This document shows, piece after piece, positions 1-8,456 of a stretch of DNA of 32,828 nt. The notes under the pieces are model-generated. The model searched no databases. It saw only the letters and a program-made list of their open reading frames with translations, and had not been told where the DNA came from. Source of the DNA: Bacillota bacterium. GTDB taxonomy: Bacteria; Bacillota_I; Bacilli_A; RF39; UBA660. The position numbers and the translations under genes are program-made. Location: assembly GCA_003524085.1 (NCBI GenBank), contig DOEC01000024.1, positions 1 to 32,828 on the forward strand. The letters are read 5' to 3'. Position 1 is the first letter of the stretch. Every line of letters begins with the position of its first letter.

Positions 1-50
1 ATAACCCCCCCCCTTTGTACTTTGTTTTGTACTAAAGAGTTAATTTTCAT
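1..50 (-). CDS. 5' end of an unknown gene, cut by the window edge
   Basis: An ATG at 50-48 follows a purine-rich ribosome-binding site (AGGAAGTG, 57-64) and a good promoter just upstream. It opens a frame that stays open to the edge and reads MKINSLVQNKVQRGGV. Codons 13-16 contain a run of nine G on the coding strand (nine C at 5-13), very unusual in DNA this AT-rich. Only 16 codons are visible, so no function can be given. Promoter, ribosome-binding site and start codon are correctly ordered, which supports a real gene. The homopolymer could switch the frame on and off, or could be an assembly-edge artefact. Confidence 0.5.
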   Translation of the reverse strand, partial: MKINSLVQNKVQRGGV

Positions 51-81
51 GTACTTCACTTCCTATCTTTATTACAAGATA

Positions 82-111
82 ATCTTATCATTTTTTAGTA
101 AGTATTGTCAA
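82..111 (-). promoter_or_regulatory. Vegetative promoter for the left-edge gene
   Basis: On the minus strand a perfect -35 (TTGACA, 106-111) is followed after 18 bp by TAAGAT (82-87). It points out of the left edge and lies about 30 bp before the ATG at 50. Confidence 0.65.
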
Positions 112-114
112 TAT

Positions 115-140
115 AAAAAGTGAGATTTTACTCACTTTTT
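115..140 (-). terminator. Terminator of the prsA-like gene
   Basis: The hairpin arms are 115-124 and 131-140 (AAAAAGTGAG / CTCACTTTTT on the plus strand), with a 6-nt loop and a T-run on the minus strand. The TGA stop of the foldase gene lies in the first arm as transcribed. Confidence 0.8.
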
Positions 141-1100
141 TGTTGTTTCTAAACTACTTACAAAATTATCGTATACTTTTTTTAGTTCAATATCTTTTAT
201 TTCCATTCCAGCTTCTTTTCTCATTATTACTAAAGTCTTTTGGTAATAATTAGTATCTTTGTTTTTTTCTTGAGATACAACTTTAGTTATTAATCTATCT
301 TTTATGTCAGAAACATTTTCTTTTTCTTTTGTTTCTGTTCTTAATATAATATGGTAACCATAAGATGTTTCTACTAAGCTTGTAGTATATTTATTATCTT
401 TTAGTTTTTTAGCAGCTTTTACAAAGTTTTCTTCTAAGCTAGAGTCAAATTCTACTGTAAAGTTTTCTGTAGTTATATCGTCTTTGTATTTAGTTTTAAC
501 TTCTTCCCAAGAACTTCCACCTTTAAGTGCTTTTAGTATTTTTTCAGCAGTAGCTTTAGCTTCGTCTTTTGTAACACTAGAAGAAGTTTTAACTAGTATG
601 TGTTCCACTTTAAATGGGGCAAAATAGTTTTCTTTGTAATAATCTTTAATATCTTTGTCTGTTACTTTTGCTTTTAAGTATTCTTCTACCAAAAGGTTTC
701 TTTTGTACTCTAATTTTAAGTATTCTAAAAAGTCTTCTTCTGAGTCAAAGTTATTTTGTTTTAAAAATTGTTCTTTTTTTATTCCATAATAGCTTTCAAA
801 TGTTGAATAGTAATTTTCTTTTGATTTATTGATTTCTTCTAAATCACTTTCTGTTAATTTGTACTTCTCATCAAGTATTAATTTATCTACTTGTTGCACT
901 ATTTCACTAGCGCCATATTTTAGTTTTAATCCACTGTAAAGCGAGTCTGCTGTTATAGTTTTATCTTTAACTGTAATTGATACTTCTTCTCCATTTTCTA
1001 ACTTAGCAATTCTTTTTGGCCAGAAAATATACATTACTAGTACCCCTACTACTAAACCAATAATTATTCCTTTTCCATTTGTTTTAAAAAATTCTTTCAT
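132..1100 (-). CDS. Membrane-anchored parvulin-type peptidyl-prolyl isomerase (PrsA-like foldase)
   Basis: This is probably an extracytoplasmic chaperone that catalyses prolyl cis-trans isomerisation of secreted proteins. Residues 11-27 form one membrane segment. There is no lipobox cysteine, so it would be held by a signal anchor, unlike the PrsA lipoprotein. A helical SurA/PrsA-like N domain follows, and the parvulin (rotamase) domain runs from about 163 to 258, with 'FKVEHILVK' at its start and 'SYGYHIILRTE' at its end. The length (322 aa) fits PrsA-type foldases. The start has a clear GGAGGG ribosome-binding site. The gene follows rnhB and may have its own promoter. The PrsA assignment is by family resemblance. 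Confidence 0.85.
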   Translation of the reverse strand: MKEFFKTNGKGIIIGLVVGVLVMYIFWPKRIAKLENGEEVSITVKDKTITADSLYSGLKLKYGASEIVQQVDKLILDEKYKLTESDLEEINKSKENYYSTFESYYGIKKEQFLKQNNFDSEEDFLEYLKLEYKRNLLVEEYLKAKVTDKDIKDYYKENYFAPFKVEHILVKTSSSVTKDEAKATAEKILKALKGGSSWEEVKTKYKDDITTENFTVEFDSSLEENFVKAAKKLKDNKYTTSLVETSYGYHIILRTETKEKENVSDIKDRLITKVVSQEKNKDTNYYQKTLVIMRKEAGMEIKDIELKKVYDNFVSSLETTKK

Positions 1101-1117
1101 GTTTACCCTCCATAATC

Positions 1118-1146
1118 ATTTTACTATACATTTACTTTATTTTCAA
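1118..1146 (-). promoter_or_regulatory. Probable promoter of the prsA-like gene
   Basis: TTGAAA (1141-1146) and TAAAAT (1118-1123) are separated by 17 bp and overlap the 3' end of rnhB. The foldase gene may therefore be transcribed alone as well as by read-through. Confidence 0.45.
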
Positions 1147-1759
1147 TTGTTTTTGTGTTTTTTTCATTTAATGCATTTCTTACAGGTGAATAACTTACTC
1201 GGTGATATTTGCATGGACCATAAGTCTGTAGTGCTTCTAAATGTTTTTTAGTACCATATCCTTTATTATTTTTTAAATCATACATTGGATACTCTTTGTC
1301 CATCTCATCTAACATATGGTCTCTTGTTACTTTAGCAATTATACTAGCAGCTGCAATTGACTCACTTTTTGCATCTCCCTTTATTATTGAAGTTGACGAA
1401 ATATTTAATTCAAGTTTCATAGCGTCTATTAATACATGTTCAGGTGTGATATTTAGATTTTTTATTGCTTCTTTCATAGCTATTTTTGTAGCTTCATATA
1501 TGTTTACTTCATCTATTACTTTCTCACTTACTATACCTAGTCCTATAGATATAGCATTTTCTTTTATTATTTTGTACATTTCTTCTCTTTTCTTTTCACT
1601 TAACTTTTTACTATCTTTAATGTCTTTATGATAAAAGTTTACAGGAAGAATACAAGCACATGCGACAACTGGGCCGATTAAAGGCCCACGTCCTACTTCG
1701 TCTACACCTGCTATTAATGTAACACCTTCATTATATAAATTATTTTCGTACTCTAGCAC
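1124..1759 (-). CDS. rnhB: Ribonuclease HII
   Basis: This enzyme cleaves the RNA strand of RNA-DNA hybrids and removes single misincorporated ribonucleotides. 'AGVDEVGRGP' near residues 18-27 carries the first Asp-Glu of the metal site. 'DSKKLSEKKRE' and a C-terminal 'SYSPVR' segment follow as in the family. The length (211 aa) is normal for a type 2 enzyme without an extra N domain. The start is GTG, with its ribosome-binding site (GAGGTG) inside the 3' end of dxs. The two reading frames overlap by 20 nt, so translation is probably coupled. Confidence 0.93.
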   Translation of the reverse strand: MLEYENNLYNEGVTLIAGVDEVGRGPLIGPVVACACILPVNFYHKDIKDSKKLSEKKREEMYKIIKENAISIGLGIVSEKVIDEVNIYEATKIAMKEAIKNLNITPEHVLIDAMKLELNISSTSIIKGDAKSESIAAASIIAKVTRDHMLDEMDKEYPMYDLKNNKGYGTKKHLEALQTYGPCKYHRVSYSPVRNALNEKNTKTIENKVNV

Positions 1760-3593
1760 TAGTAATCACCTCTTTTATTTTATTATAAATTGTATCTGTG
1801 TCAAGTCCTAAGTACTCTAATAATTCTTCTCTAGTTCCTTCGTTTACAAACTCGTCTTTTATAGCATAAGTAATTATTTCTTTGTCAGTTATACTACCTA
1901 AATAACTCCCAAGACCACCTATTTGCATACTTTCTTCATATACAAATATAGGCTTATTTTTATTAGTTATTTCATTAAACATTTGAAAGTCAATTGGTTT
2001 TAAGAATCTAGCATTTACTAAAGAAACGTTGTACCCATCACTTTTTAGTTTATCAATAACACTAATGCTTTCGTTTACAAAGTCTCCATAAGTAATAAGT
2101 GTAGCATCTAACCCATCAGTTATTTTTTCCCAAGAACCTACTTGTATACTAGTTATTTTTTCTTCTTTATACTCTATTCTTTTTTTAGAGTATCTTATTA
2201 TAAATGGACTATTTGTTTTAATAGCAGTATTAAGTAAGTTTGCACTTTCAACAGAGTCTTTTGGTACACTTATAATAAGTTTTGGAATAGGAAGTAAGAA
2301 TGATACATCAAACACTCCTTGATGTGTTGACCCATCAGCTCCCACTAAGCCACATCTGTCTATTCCAATTATTACGTGCGAATTCATTCTAGCAATATCA
2401 TGTAATACTTGATCATATCCTCTTTGCAAAAAGCTTGAGTAAATACTAACAAAAGGAATAATTTTATTTAAACTCATTGCATTAGCAAGCACTAAAGCAT
2501 GTTCTTCAGCTATACCGACATCTATAAAATTTTTAGGAAACATACTTTTAAATTTAGTTAATTTACTTCCACTTTCCATTGCTGGAGTTATTACAACAAT
2601 ATTCTTTTTCATAAGTCTAATTAAATTATTAGATATTACTTCACTCCAAGTTGGGTTAGTGTCACTAGAAAGTATTACACCGCTTTCTTTATTGAAAGGT
2701 CCTACCCCATGCCACTTACCAGTTGTATCTTTTTCTGAATAAATGTAGCCTTTTCCTTTTTCAGTTATAACGTGAAGAATAACAGGGTGTGTACTTTCTT
2801 TTGCTCGTTTTAAGTACATTTCTAGTTCGTTAAAGTCGTGTCCGTTAATTGGTCCGTAGTAGTCTAATCCAAGTTCTTCAAATATAAAGCCTTCTTTTAA
2901 GTAAAGCTTTTTAATACTTAATTTTATGTTTTTAATCATTCTAACTAGTGGTTTACCTATTAATGGAATTTTGTTTAATATTCCTTTAGCTTTATCTTTA
3001 GTGCTTTCATAATGTTTGTTACTTCTTAAGTTATCTAAATGGTTATGTAGTGCACCTACATTTTTATTTATACTCATTTCATTATCATTTAAGATTATTA
3101 TAAATTTTGTTTTAACTTCACCTATATGGTTTAATGCTTCATAAGATAGTCCATTTGAAATAGATGCATCTCCTATAACACTAATTACGTTATATTTTTC
3201 TTTATGCATATCTCTTGATAAAGCAAACCCCAGTCCTGCACTTAAGCTAGTACCAGAGTGCCCTGCTTCATATGAGTCTCCCTCAGATATTTTTTGAAAG
3301 CCACTTAAGCCATTAAATTTTCTTAATGTGTCAAACTTGTCAGCACGTCCAGAAAGTATCTTGTGTACATAACTTTGGTGAGACACATCAAATATAAGCT
3401 TATCTTTATTAAAATCAAACACTTTATGTAGCATAATAGTAAGTTCTACCACACCTAAATTACTTGCTAAATGTCCACCTGTTTTAGAAATACTACTAAT
3501 TAAAAACTCTCTTATATCACTAGCTAAAAGAGTTAACTCATTTTCATTCATTTTCTTTAAAAATTTATCATTCTTTATTTCTTTTATATTCAT
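1740..3593 (-). CDS. dxs: 1-deoxy-D-xylulose-5-phosphate synthase
   Basis: Dxs condenses pyruvate and glyceraldehyde 3-phosphate, the first step of the MEP isoprenoid pathway, using thiamine diphosphate. The thiamine-binding stretch starts 'GDASISNGLSYEALN' (about residues 142-156) and closes with 'LNDNEMSI'. The central domain has 'DVGIAEEHA' and the substrate region 'GADGSTHQGVFDVSFL'. A transketolase C domain follows. At 617 aa it is near the usual length. The thiamine motif departs from the common GDGALTGGMA form, so the protein is divergent, but the family is clear. The gene starts a unit behind its own promoter, after the smc terminator. Confidence 0.92.
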   Translation of the reverse strand: MNIKEIKNDKFLKKMNENELTLLASDIREFLISSISKTGGHLASNLGVVELTIMLHKVFDFNKDKLIFDVSHQSYVHKILSGRADKFDTLRKFNGLSGFQKISEGDSYEAGHSGTSLSAGLGFALSRDMHKEKYNVISVIGDASISNGLSYEALNHIGEVKTKFIIILNDNEMSINKNVGALHNHLDNLRSNKHYESTKDKAKGILNKIPLIGKPLVRMIKNIKLSIKKLYLKEGFIFEELGLDYYGPINGHDFNELEMYLKRAKESTHPVILHVITEKGKGYIYSEKDTTGKWHGVGPFNKESGVILSSDTNPTWSEVISNNLIRLMKKNIVVITPAMESGSKLTKFKSMFPKNFIDVGIAEEHALVLANAMSLNKIIPFVSIYSSFLQRGYDQVLHDIARMNSHVIIGIDRCGLVGADGSTHQGVFDVSFLLPIPKLIISVPKDSVESANLLNTAIKTNSPFIIRYSKKRIEYKEEKITSIQVGSWEKITDGLDATLITYGDFVNESISVIDKLKSDGYNVSLVNARFLKPIDFQMFNEITNKNKPIFVYEESMQIGGLGSYLGSITDKEIITYAIKDEFVNEGTREELLEYLGLDTDTIYNKIKEVITSARVRK

Positions 3594-3610
3594 AATACAC
3601 CTGCCTAATC

Positions 3611-3639
3611 ATTATAGTTTATTTTATAATATAAGTCAA
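3611..3639 (-). promoter_or_regulatory. Vegetative promoter of dxs-rnhB
   Basis: TTGACT (3634-3639), 17 bp, TATAAT (3611-3616). It lies between the smc terminator and the dxs start, and its -35 is only a few bases after the terminator T-run. Confidence 0.75.
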
Positions 3640-3641
3640 AT

Positions 3642-3665
3642 AAAAAAACACCACTTAGGTGTTTA
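3642..3665 (-). terminator. smc terminator
   Basis: Stem 3646-3652 pairs with 3658-3664 around a 5-nt loop and is followed by seven T as transcribed. The TAA stop of smc (3663-3665) overlaps the start of the hairpin. Confidence 0.8.
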
Positions 3666-6602
3666 CTCTTTTATATCTTCTAATTTAACACTAACTAATT
3701 TACTTACTCCACTTTCTTGCATTGTAATACCATATAGTAAGTCTAAGAATTCCATAGTTTTCTTTTTGTGTGTTATTACAAGAAGTTGAGTTTTTCCTTT
3801 ATAATGTTTTATGTATTCTCCAAACTTTTCAACGTTGATTTCATCTAGCGCACTTTCTACTTCGTCTAGTATAACAAATGGAACATCCTTTAAGTTCATT
3901 ATTGCAAACAACAAGCTTATTGCAGTTAATGTTTTTTCTCCACCACTTAAAAGACTAAGACTTCCTGGACGTTTTCCGGGCGGATTTGCAATTATATCTA
4001 TACCAGTTTCAAGCACGTTAGTTGGCTCTGTCATAACAAGATATGCATTTCCTCCACCAAATAAATCTTTAAATACTTTAGTAAATTCAATGTTCACTTT
4101 CTTAAATGTAGTTGCAAACTTATCTATCATTATATCATCCATATTATTAATTATTTCTAGTAAGTTCTTTTCGCTACTTTCTAAGTCACTTTTTTGAGTA
4201 GTTAAAAATTCAAATCTCTTGCTAACTCTATCGTACTCATCTATGCTTGCTAAGTTTACTTCTCCCAAAGTTTTAAGAATTCTCTTTATCTCATTTATTT
4301 CATTTCTAGCTACTTCTATATCTATATCTAATTCAAAATCATTTCTCGCTTTTTCATAAGTTATACCATATTCTTCATTTAATCTATTTAGTAAGTTATC
4401 TAATAACACCGATAATTTAGCTTCTTTTACACTTAAACCATTTAATAAGTCAGTACTTTCTTTTGTTTTAGCTTCATATTTTTTAACAGTACTCTCTTTT
4501 AATTCCAACTCACTTATTAGTTCTTTTCTTTTAGTTATTTTATTATTTATAGTTTCTTCTAAAGCTTTTTTAAGTGACTCTACTTCATAGTATTCTTTTA
4601 ATATAGTATCTAACTCTGTATTAGAGTTATTTTTATCAATTCCATTTAATTCGAGAACTACACTTTCTAACTTAGTAGTTAACTCATTTATTTTATTAGT
4701 TGTATTATTCTGTTTTTCACTTGTATTTAGTACATTTAAATTAGCTTTATAAATCATATCTGTTAAGTTAGTAATATTTTCATTTATTTCTTTTAACTTT
4801 AGTTCATTAGTTTCTATATCCTTTATAGTAATAGTCAAATTCTTAGTTACTGTATCTAACTCTGTTTTATCCAGAATTCCACTAGAACTTTTTGATTTAC
4901 TTCCACCAGTAAGTGAGCCACCCACATGAATTATTTCTCCGTCAAGTGAAACCACCCTGTATCTAGAAGATATTTTTTTACTAATACTAAGAGCATTTGC
5001 TACATTATCAGCGACTATTATGTTACCTAGTTGGTTCATTATGATGTTATAAAACCCACTATCATATTCTACTAAATCACTTGCTAAACTAACAAATCCT
5101 TGCATACGTTTTACTATATTTAATACATTAGGTTCAATACTTTTAGGCTTAATTAGATTTAAAGGAAAGAATGTAACTCTACCTTTGTTGTTTCTTTTTA
5201 AGTATTCAATAGCCATTTTTGCGTCGTTATCATTTTCTGTAATTACATAATTTACAGCGCCACCCAAGCTTACATCTATTGCATCATAATATTCGCTTTT
5301 AATATTGACTATACTTCCAATAGTGCCTTTTATTCCTTTTAAAGATGGATTTGATACTACACTTTTTACTCCATATGGAACTTTAGTCATATTGTCAATG
5401 TTATATTCTAGTATATCTTTTTTATTAGTTAATTCATATTTTCTTTTAGTAAGTTTTGAAATATCTTCACTTACGCTAGAAGAATCTATTTTAACTTTCT
5501 TGTAATCATTATTTAATTCATTTAGTCTATTAGTAGACACTTCTAGTTGTCTATTATCTTCTTCTAAAGCCACCCTTAATTTAGATAGTTCACTTGTTAA
5601 ACTTAGTTTTTCTTCTTCTAAATATGTTATTCTTAATTTTACTTCATCACTATTTTTATCATATTTATCTCTTTCTTTTAATAGTTCTTTTTTAGAGTTA
5701 AGGCTTGTTAGTTCTTCTGTTTTAGAAAGGAGTGTCCTTTGTAAATCAGATATTTCATTATCTAAGCTTGTTCTTTCTAATTTTAACTGTTCAATTAACG
5801 TTTTCTCTTCAGTATCTTTTGTCATTTCACTAGCAAGGCTTAATTCTAAAGACGCTTTTTCTTCTTTAGTTGTTGTGTATTCTTCATTATATTTTGCTAT
5901 GTCTGTAGCTAAAACACTAACTTCTATACTTTCTAGTCTAGCTTTCTTTTCTTTATAGATACTTGCTTTTTCTGCTTGATCTTTTAAGGGTTCAACTTGA
6001 AGAGCTAGCTCATCTATAATCATGTTAACTCTCTCAATATTTTCATTGGTCTTAGCTAGTTTTCTTAATGTTTCTTCTTTTCTTTTTTTATATTTTAAAA
6101 CTCCTGCTGCTTCTTCAATTACAGTTCTCTTTTCAATTGGATTACCGCCTAGTATTTCACTTATTTTTCCTTGAGGAATAATACTCAAGCTTTCTTTAGA
6201 ACTAAATGAGTCTAAAAATAAGTCAGTTATATCTTTTAGTCTTACTTTTTCTTTATTTATAAAATACTCATTTTCTCCGGTTTTATATAGCACACGTTTT
6301 ATTTCTATTTCTGTGTAGTCTAACGGTAAACTTTTATCAGTATTATCTAGTACTATTTCTACTTTAGCACTCCTACTTGCTTCACGAGAATTTGAACCAT
6401 TAAATATTACGTCACTCATATTATTAGACCCACGTAGTGTTTTAACAGATTGTTCTCCCATTACCCATTTTAAAGCATCAACTATGTTACTTTTACCACT
6501 CCCGTTAGGACCCACTATACCTGTAAAGTTTCTATTAAGTTCTAAGTTTACGTTATCAGCAAAACTTTTAAAACCATTTATTTTTATCTCTTTTATATAC
6601 AC
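3663..6602 (-). CDS. smc: Chromosome condensation ATPase SMC, short-arm form
   Basis: SMC organises and segregates the chromosome as a ring with ScpA and ScpB. The N head has Walker A 'GPNGSGKSNI' (31-40) and a Q-loop near 'IPQGKISEI'. Coiled coil runs from about 170 to 405. The hinge runs from about 409 to 570 and has 'SLGGAVNYV' and 'GGSLTGG'. A returning coil leads to the C head, with signature 'LSGGEK' (from about 885) and Walker B 'FVILDEVESALD' (about 909-920). At 979 aa it is about 200 aa shorter than B. subtilis Smc and close to mycoplasma P115 as I recall it. The loss is in the arms. The start is GTG, 2 nt after the rnc stop, with its ribosome-binding site overlapping that stop. Confidence 0.95.
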   Translation of the reverse strand: MYIKEIKINGFKSFADNVNLELNRNFTGIVGPNGSGKSNIVDALKWVMGEQSVKTLRGSNNMSDVIFNGSNSREASRSAKVEIVLDNTDKSLPLDYTEIEIKRVLYKTGENEYFINKEKVRLKDITDLFLDSFSSKESLSIIPQGKISEILGGNPIEKRTVIEEAAGVLKYKKRKEETLRKLAKTNENIERVNMIIDELALQVEPLKDQAEKASIYKEKKARLESIEVSVLATDIAKYNEEYTTTKEEKASLELSLASEMTKDTEEKTLIEQLKLERTSLDNEISDLQRTLLSKTEELTSLNSKKELLKERDKYDKNSDEVKLRITYLEEEKLSLTSELSKLRVALEEDNRQLEVSTNRLNELNNDYKKVKIDSSSVSEDISKLTKRKYELTNKKDILEYNIDNMTKVPYGVKSVVSNPSLKGIKGTIGSIVNIKSEYYDAIDVSLGGAVNYVITENDNDAKMAIEYLKRNNKGRVTFFPLNLIKPKSIEPNVLNIVKRMQGFVSLASDLVEYDSGFYNIIMNQLGNIIVADNVANALSISKKISSRYRVVSLDGEIIHVGGSLTGGSKSKSSSGILDKTELDTVTKNLTITIKDIETNELKLKEINENITNLTDMIYKANLNVLNTSEKQNNTTNKINELTTKLESVVLELNGIDKNNSNTELDTILKEYYEVESLKKALEETINNKITKRKELISELELKESTVKKYEAKTKESTDLLNGLSVKEAKLSVLLDNLLNRLNEEYGITYEKARNDFELDIDIEVARNEINEIKRILKTLGEVNLASIDEYDRVSKRFEFLTTQKSDLESSEKNLLEIINNMDDIMIDKFATTFKKVNIEFTKVFKDLFGGGNAYLVMTEPTNVLETGIDIIANPPGKRPGSLSLLSGGEKTLTAISLLFAIMNLKDVPFVILDEVESALDEINVEKFGEYIKHYKGKTQLLVITHKKKTMEFLDLLYGITMQESGVSKLVSVKLEDIKE

Positions 6603-6604
6603 CC

Positions 6605-7252
6605 TTAATCACCTACACATTTATTTATTGCCTCTTTTGCCGCGTGCTGTTCAGCATCTTTTTTACTACTTCCTTTTCCTGTACCATAAACAATTCCATC
6701 AATTACTGCATTTACTATAAAGTACTTTTTATGCCCTGGTCCACCTTCTTTTACTAAGACGTACTCTACACTTTTCTTGTTTGTTTGAACAAGTTCTTGA
6801 AGTGAACTTTTATAGTCATTTAAAAAGTCTACATTTCTTTCTATATATGGAACGATTAACTCGTCAAAAAATTTAGTTACTGTATTTAAGCCAAGCTCCA
6901 AATAGATTACACCAATTACAGCTTCAAATACATCTGCAACAACTGTCTTATTTGGATATCTAACACTATTTCCAACTTTAATATAACTAGCTAAATTTAA
7001 TTCTTTAGAATATTCAAATAAGGCATTCTCACATACATAAAGGCTTCTTTTTTTGCTCATTTCTCCTTCAGTTAGTCTTTTTGATTTATATATGTAGTCA
7101 CTGCTAACAAGTTCCAAAACTGCGTCTCCTAAAAATTCTAGTCTTTCATAAGATACACAGTTGTGTTCATTTGCATAACTTGTATGCGTAAGTGCTACTG
7201 GAAGTAAGTGGCTTTTTGATAAGTCTATTCCAAATTTTTTTAATGTTTCCAT
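6605..7252 (-). CDS. rnc: Ribonuclease III
   Basis: This double-strand-specific endoribonuclease processes rRNA precursors and structured mRNAs. The signature 'ERLEFLGDAVLEL' lies near residues 36-48. The C-terminal third is a double-stranded RNA-binding domain starting at 'DYKSSLQELVQ' and ending 'SSKKDAEQHAAKEAI'. Length (215 aa) and domain order are normal. The start has a strong AAAGGAG site. The gene sits directly upstream of smc, the usual Bacillota order; ftsY, a frequent third partner, is not here. A TATAAT lies upstream within the divergent spacer with yidD, but I see no good -35. Confidence 0.94.
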   Translation of the reverse strand: METLKKFGIDLSKSHLLPVALTHTSYANEHNCVSYERLEFLGDAVLELVSSDYIYKSKRLTEGEMSKKRSLYVCENALFEYSKELNLASYIKVGNSVRYPNKTVVADVFEAVIGVIYLELGLNTVTKFFDELIVPYIERNVDFLNDYKSSLQELVQTNKKSVEYVLVKEGGPGHKKYFIVNAVIDGIVYGTGKGSSKKDAEQHAAKEAINKCVGD

Positions 7253-7368
7253 AACAATCTCCTTTCTACATTTCTAATCAATATATTCTATTATATCAAT
7301 TTTACATCAAATTTGCTAGATTTTATTTATTTTTATTTATTTTTTTAGTATAATTGTGTTGGTGAGAT

Positions 7369-7593
7369 ATGAAAAAGTTACTTATTAAACTTATTAGAAT
7401 GTATCAAAGTACTCCGCTTTTTAGTCACAGGCAGTGTGTATTTATTCCAACTTGTAGCGAGTATATGATTACTTCTATTAATGAGTTTGGCGTAATTAAG
7501 GGAATATACTCCGGAATTAAAAGAATATTAAGGTGTCACCATAAAAAAGAATTTACTATAGATATGGTGCCAGTAAAGGAGAAAAAGAAATGA
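7369..7593 (+). CDS. yidD: Membrane protein insertion efficiency factor YidD
   Basis: This small membrane-associated protein is thought to assist YidC-dependent insertion. The family core is plain: 'FIPTCSEYMITSINEFG' followed by 'GIKRILRCHH'. The length (74 aa) is normal. A TATAAT at 7340-7345 sits close before a GGTGAG ribosome-binding site, giving a very short leader; the -35 is weak. The reading frame overlaps the next gene by 4 nt (ATGA), so the two are probably translationally coupled. The usual rpmH-rnpA-yidC neighbours are absent. Confidence 0.93.
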   Translation: MKKLLIKLIRMYQSTPLFSHRQCVFIPTCSEYMITSINEFGVIKGIYSGIKRILRCHHKKEFTIDMVPVKEKKK

Positions 7594-8444
7594 AAAAGAT
7601 TATTGTTTTATTATTAAGTTTATTATTAATTACAGGGTGTCAAAATGAAGAAGTGAGTACAAAAACAGCATATGCTACTTATTACCCACTTGAATATGCT
7701 ACAAATTATATGTACTCGTCTTTTGCTAAAGTTAAGAGTATTTATCCAAATGGAATAGATACTAAAAGTTACGAGTTAACAGAAAAACAAAAAGGAATTT
7801 ATTCTAATGGAGTTACATTTATTTATGCTGGAGTAACTGACGAAGTTAAATTAGCTGCAGAATTTTTAAACGCTAACTCTAACCTAAATATAATAGACGG
7901 GACTAAGGGACTAAGTTTTTCAAATGACGTGTGCGAGTTATGGCTTGACCCATCTAACTACTTGATGATAGCTAGAAATATTAAGTCTACTTTAATAGAT
8001 TATACTAGTAATGTATATGACGAAGAAAAGATAGATAAATTATATAATGAGTTAAAAATTAAGATTAGTGAAATTGATGTTGAACTTACTATGATGGGAA
8101 AAAATGCTAGTAGAAAGAATATTTTAGTTACAGATAATATATTTAATTATTTAAGTAAATATAATATTAATGTTATTTCAATAGATAATAAAAACGAGAG
8201 CAACACTAAAGCTTTAAATGAAGCAAAGAAACTTATTAATAACAAAGATTTGAAATATATTTATGTATTAAAAGGAAGTACTCTTAGTAGTGAAACTGAA
8301 ACATTTATTAAAAACTATAATTTAGAAAAACTAGAAATAGACCCGATGTATACTTTAACAGATGATTTAAGAAAAGATGGACATGACTACATTAGTGTTA
8401 TGATGGACAATATTGCAAAATTTAAAACTGAGTTATTTCGTTAA
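7590..8444 (+). CDS. TroA/ZnuA-family substrate-binding lipoprotein lacking the usual histidine ligands
   Basis: Residues 1-17 are a lipoprotein signal ending in lipobox 'LITGC' (Cys17). The body has the fold markers of metal ABC transporter binding proteins: 'YYPLEYATNY', 'PNGIDTKSYELTEKQ', 'ELWLDPSNY', 'TDNIFNYLSKYNI' and a C-terminal 'DGHDYISVMMDNI'. In zinc or manganese binders the first three conserved sites carry His. Here they appear as Lys59, Glu116 and Asp182, so ordinary zinc binding is unlikely. No permease or ATPase gene is adjacent. It overlaps yidD by 4 nt and converges on ruvB. A decayed copy of residues about 208-248 lies inverted at 11.4 kb. Family assignment is good; function is open. 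Confidence 0.82.
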   Translation: MKKIIVLLLSLLLITGCQNEEVSTKTAYATYYPLEYATNYMYSSFAKVKSIYPNGIDTKSYELTEKQKGIYSNGVTFIYAGVTDEVKLAAEFLNANSNLNIIDGTKGLSFSNDVCELWLDPSNYLMIARNIKSTLIDYTSNVYDEEKIDKLYNELKIKISEIDVELTMMGKNASRKNILVTDNIFNYLSKYNINVISIDNKNESNTKALNEAKKLINNKDLKYIYVLKGSTLSSETETFIKNYNLEKLEIDPMYTLTDDLRKDGHDYISVMMDNIAKFKTELFR

Positions 8445-8456
8445 CTCAGTTATTTT
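8426..8456. terminator. Bidirectional terminator shared by the TroA-like gene and ruvB
   Basis: The 10-bp stem 8426-8435 / 8442-8451 has T-rich flanks on both strands. Both stops lie in the same stem arm: TAA of the plus-strand gene at 8442-8444 and TAA of ruvB at 8450-8452, the last base just outside. Confidence 0.85.

Noticed and set aside
14..58. Repeated TTTGTACT near the left edge, like the arms of the 15.36-kb palindrome
   Set aside because: Two of them are coding triplets (Val-Gln in the left-edge gene), they are direct rather than inverted repeats, and they lie downstream of the promoter.
1296..1631. Plus-strand open frame inside rnhB
   Set aside because: It is the mirror of a well-conserved gene; similar Ser/Leu/Phe-rich mirrors occur opposite smc, ruvB, aspS, lemA and divIVA.
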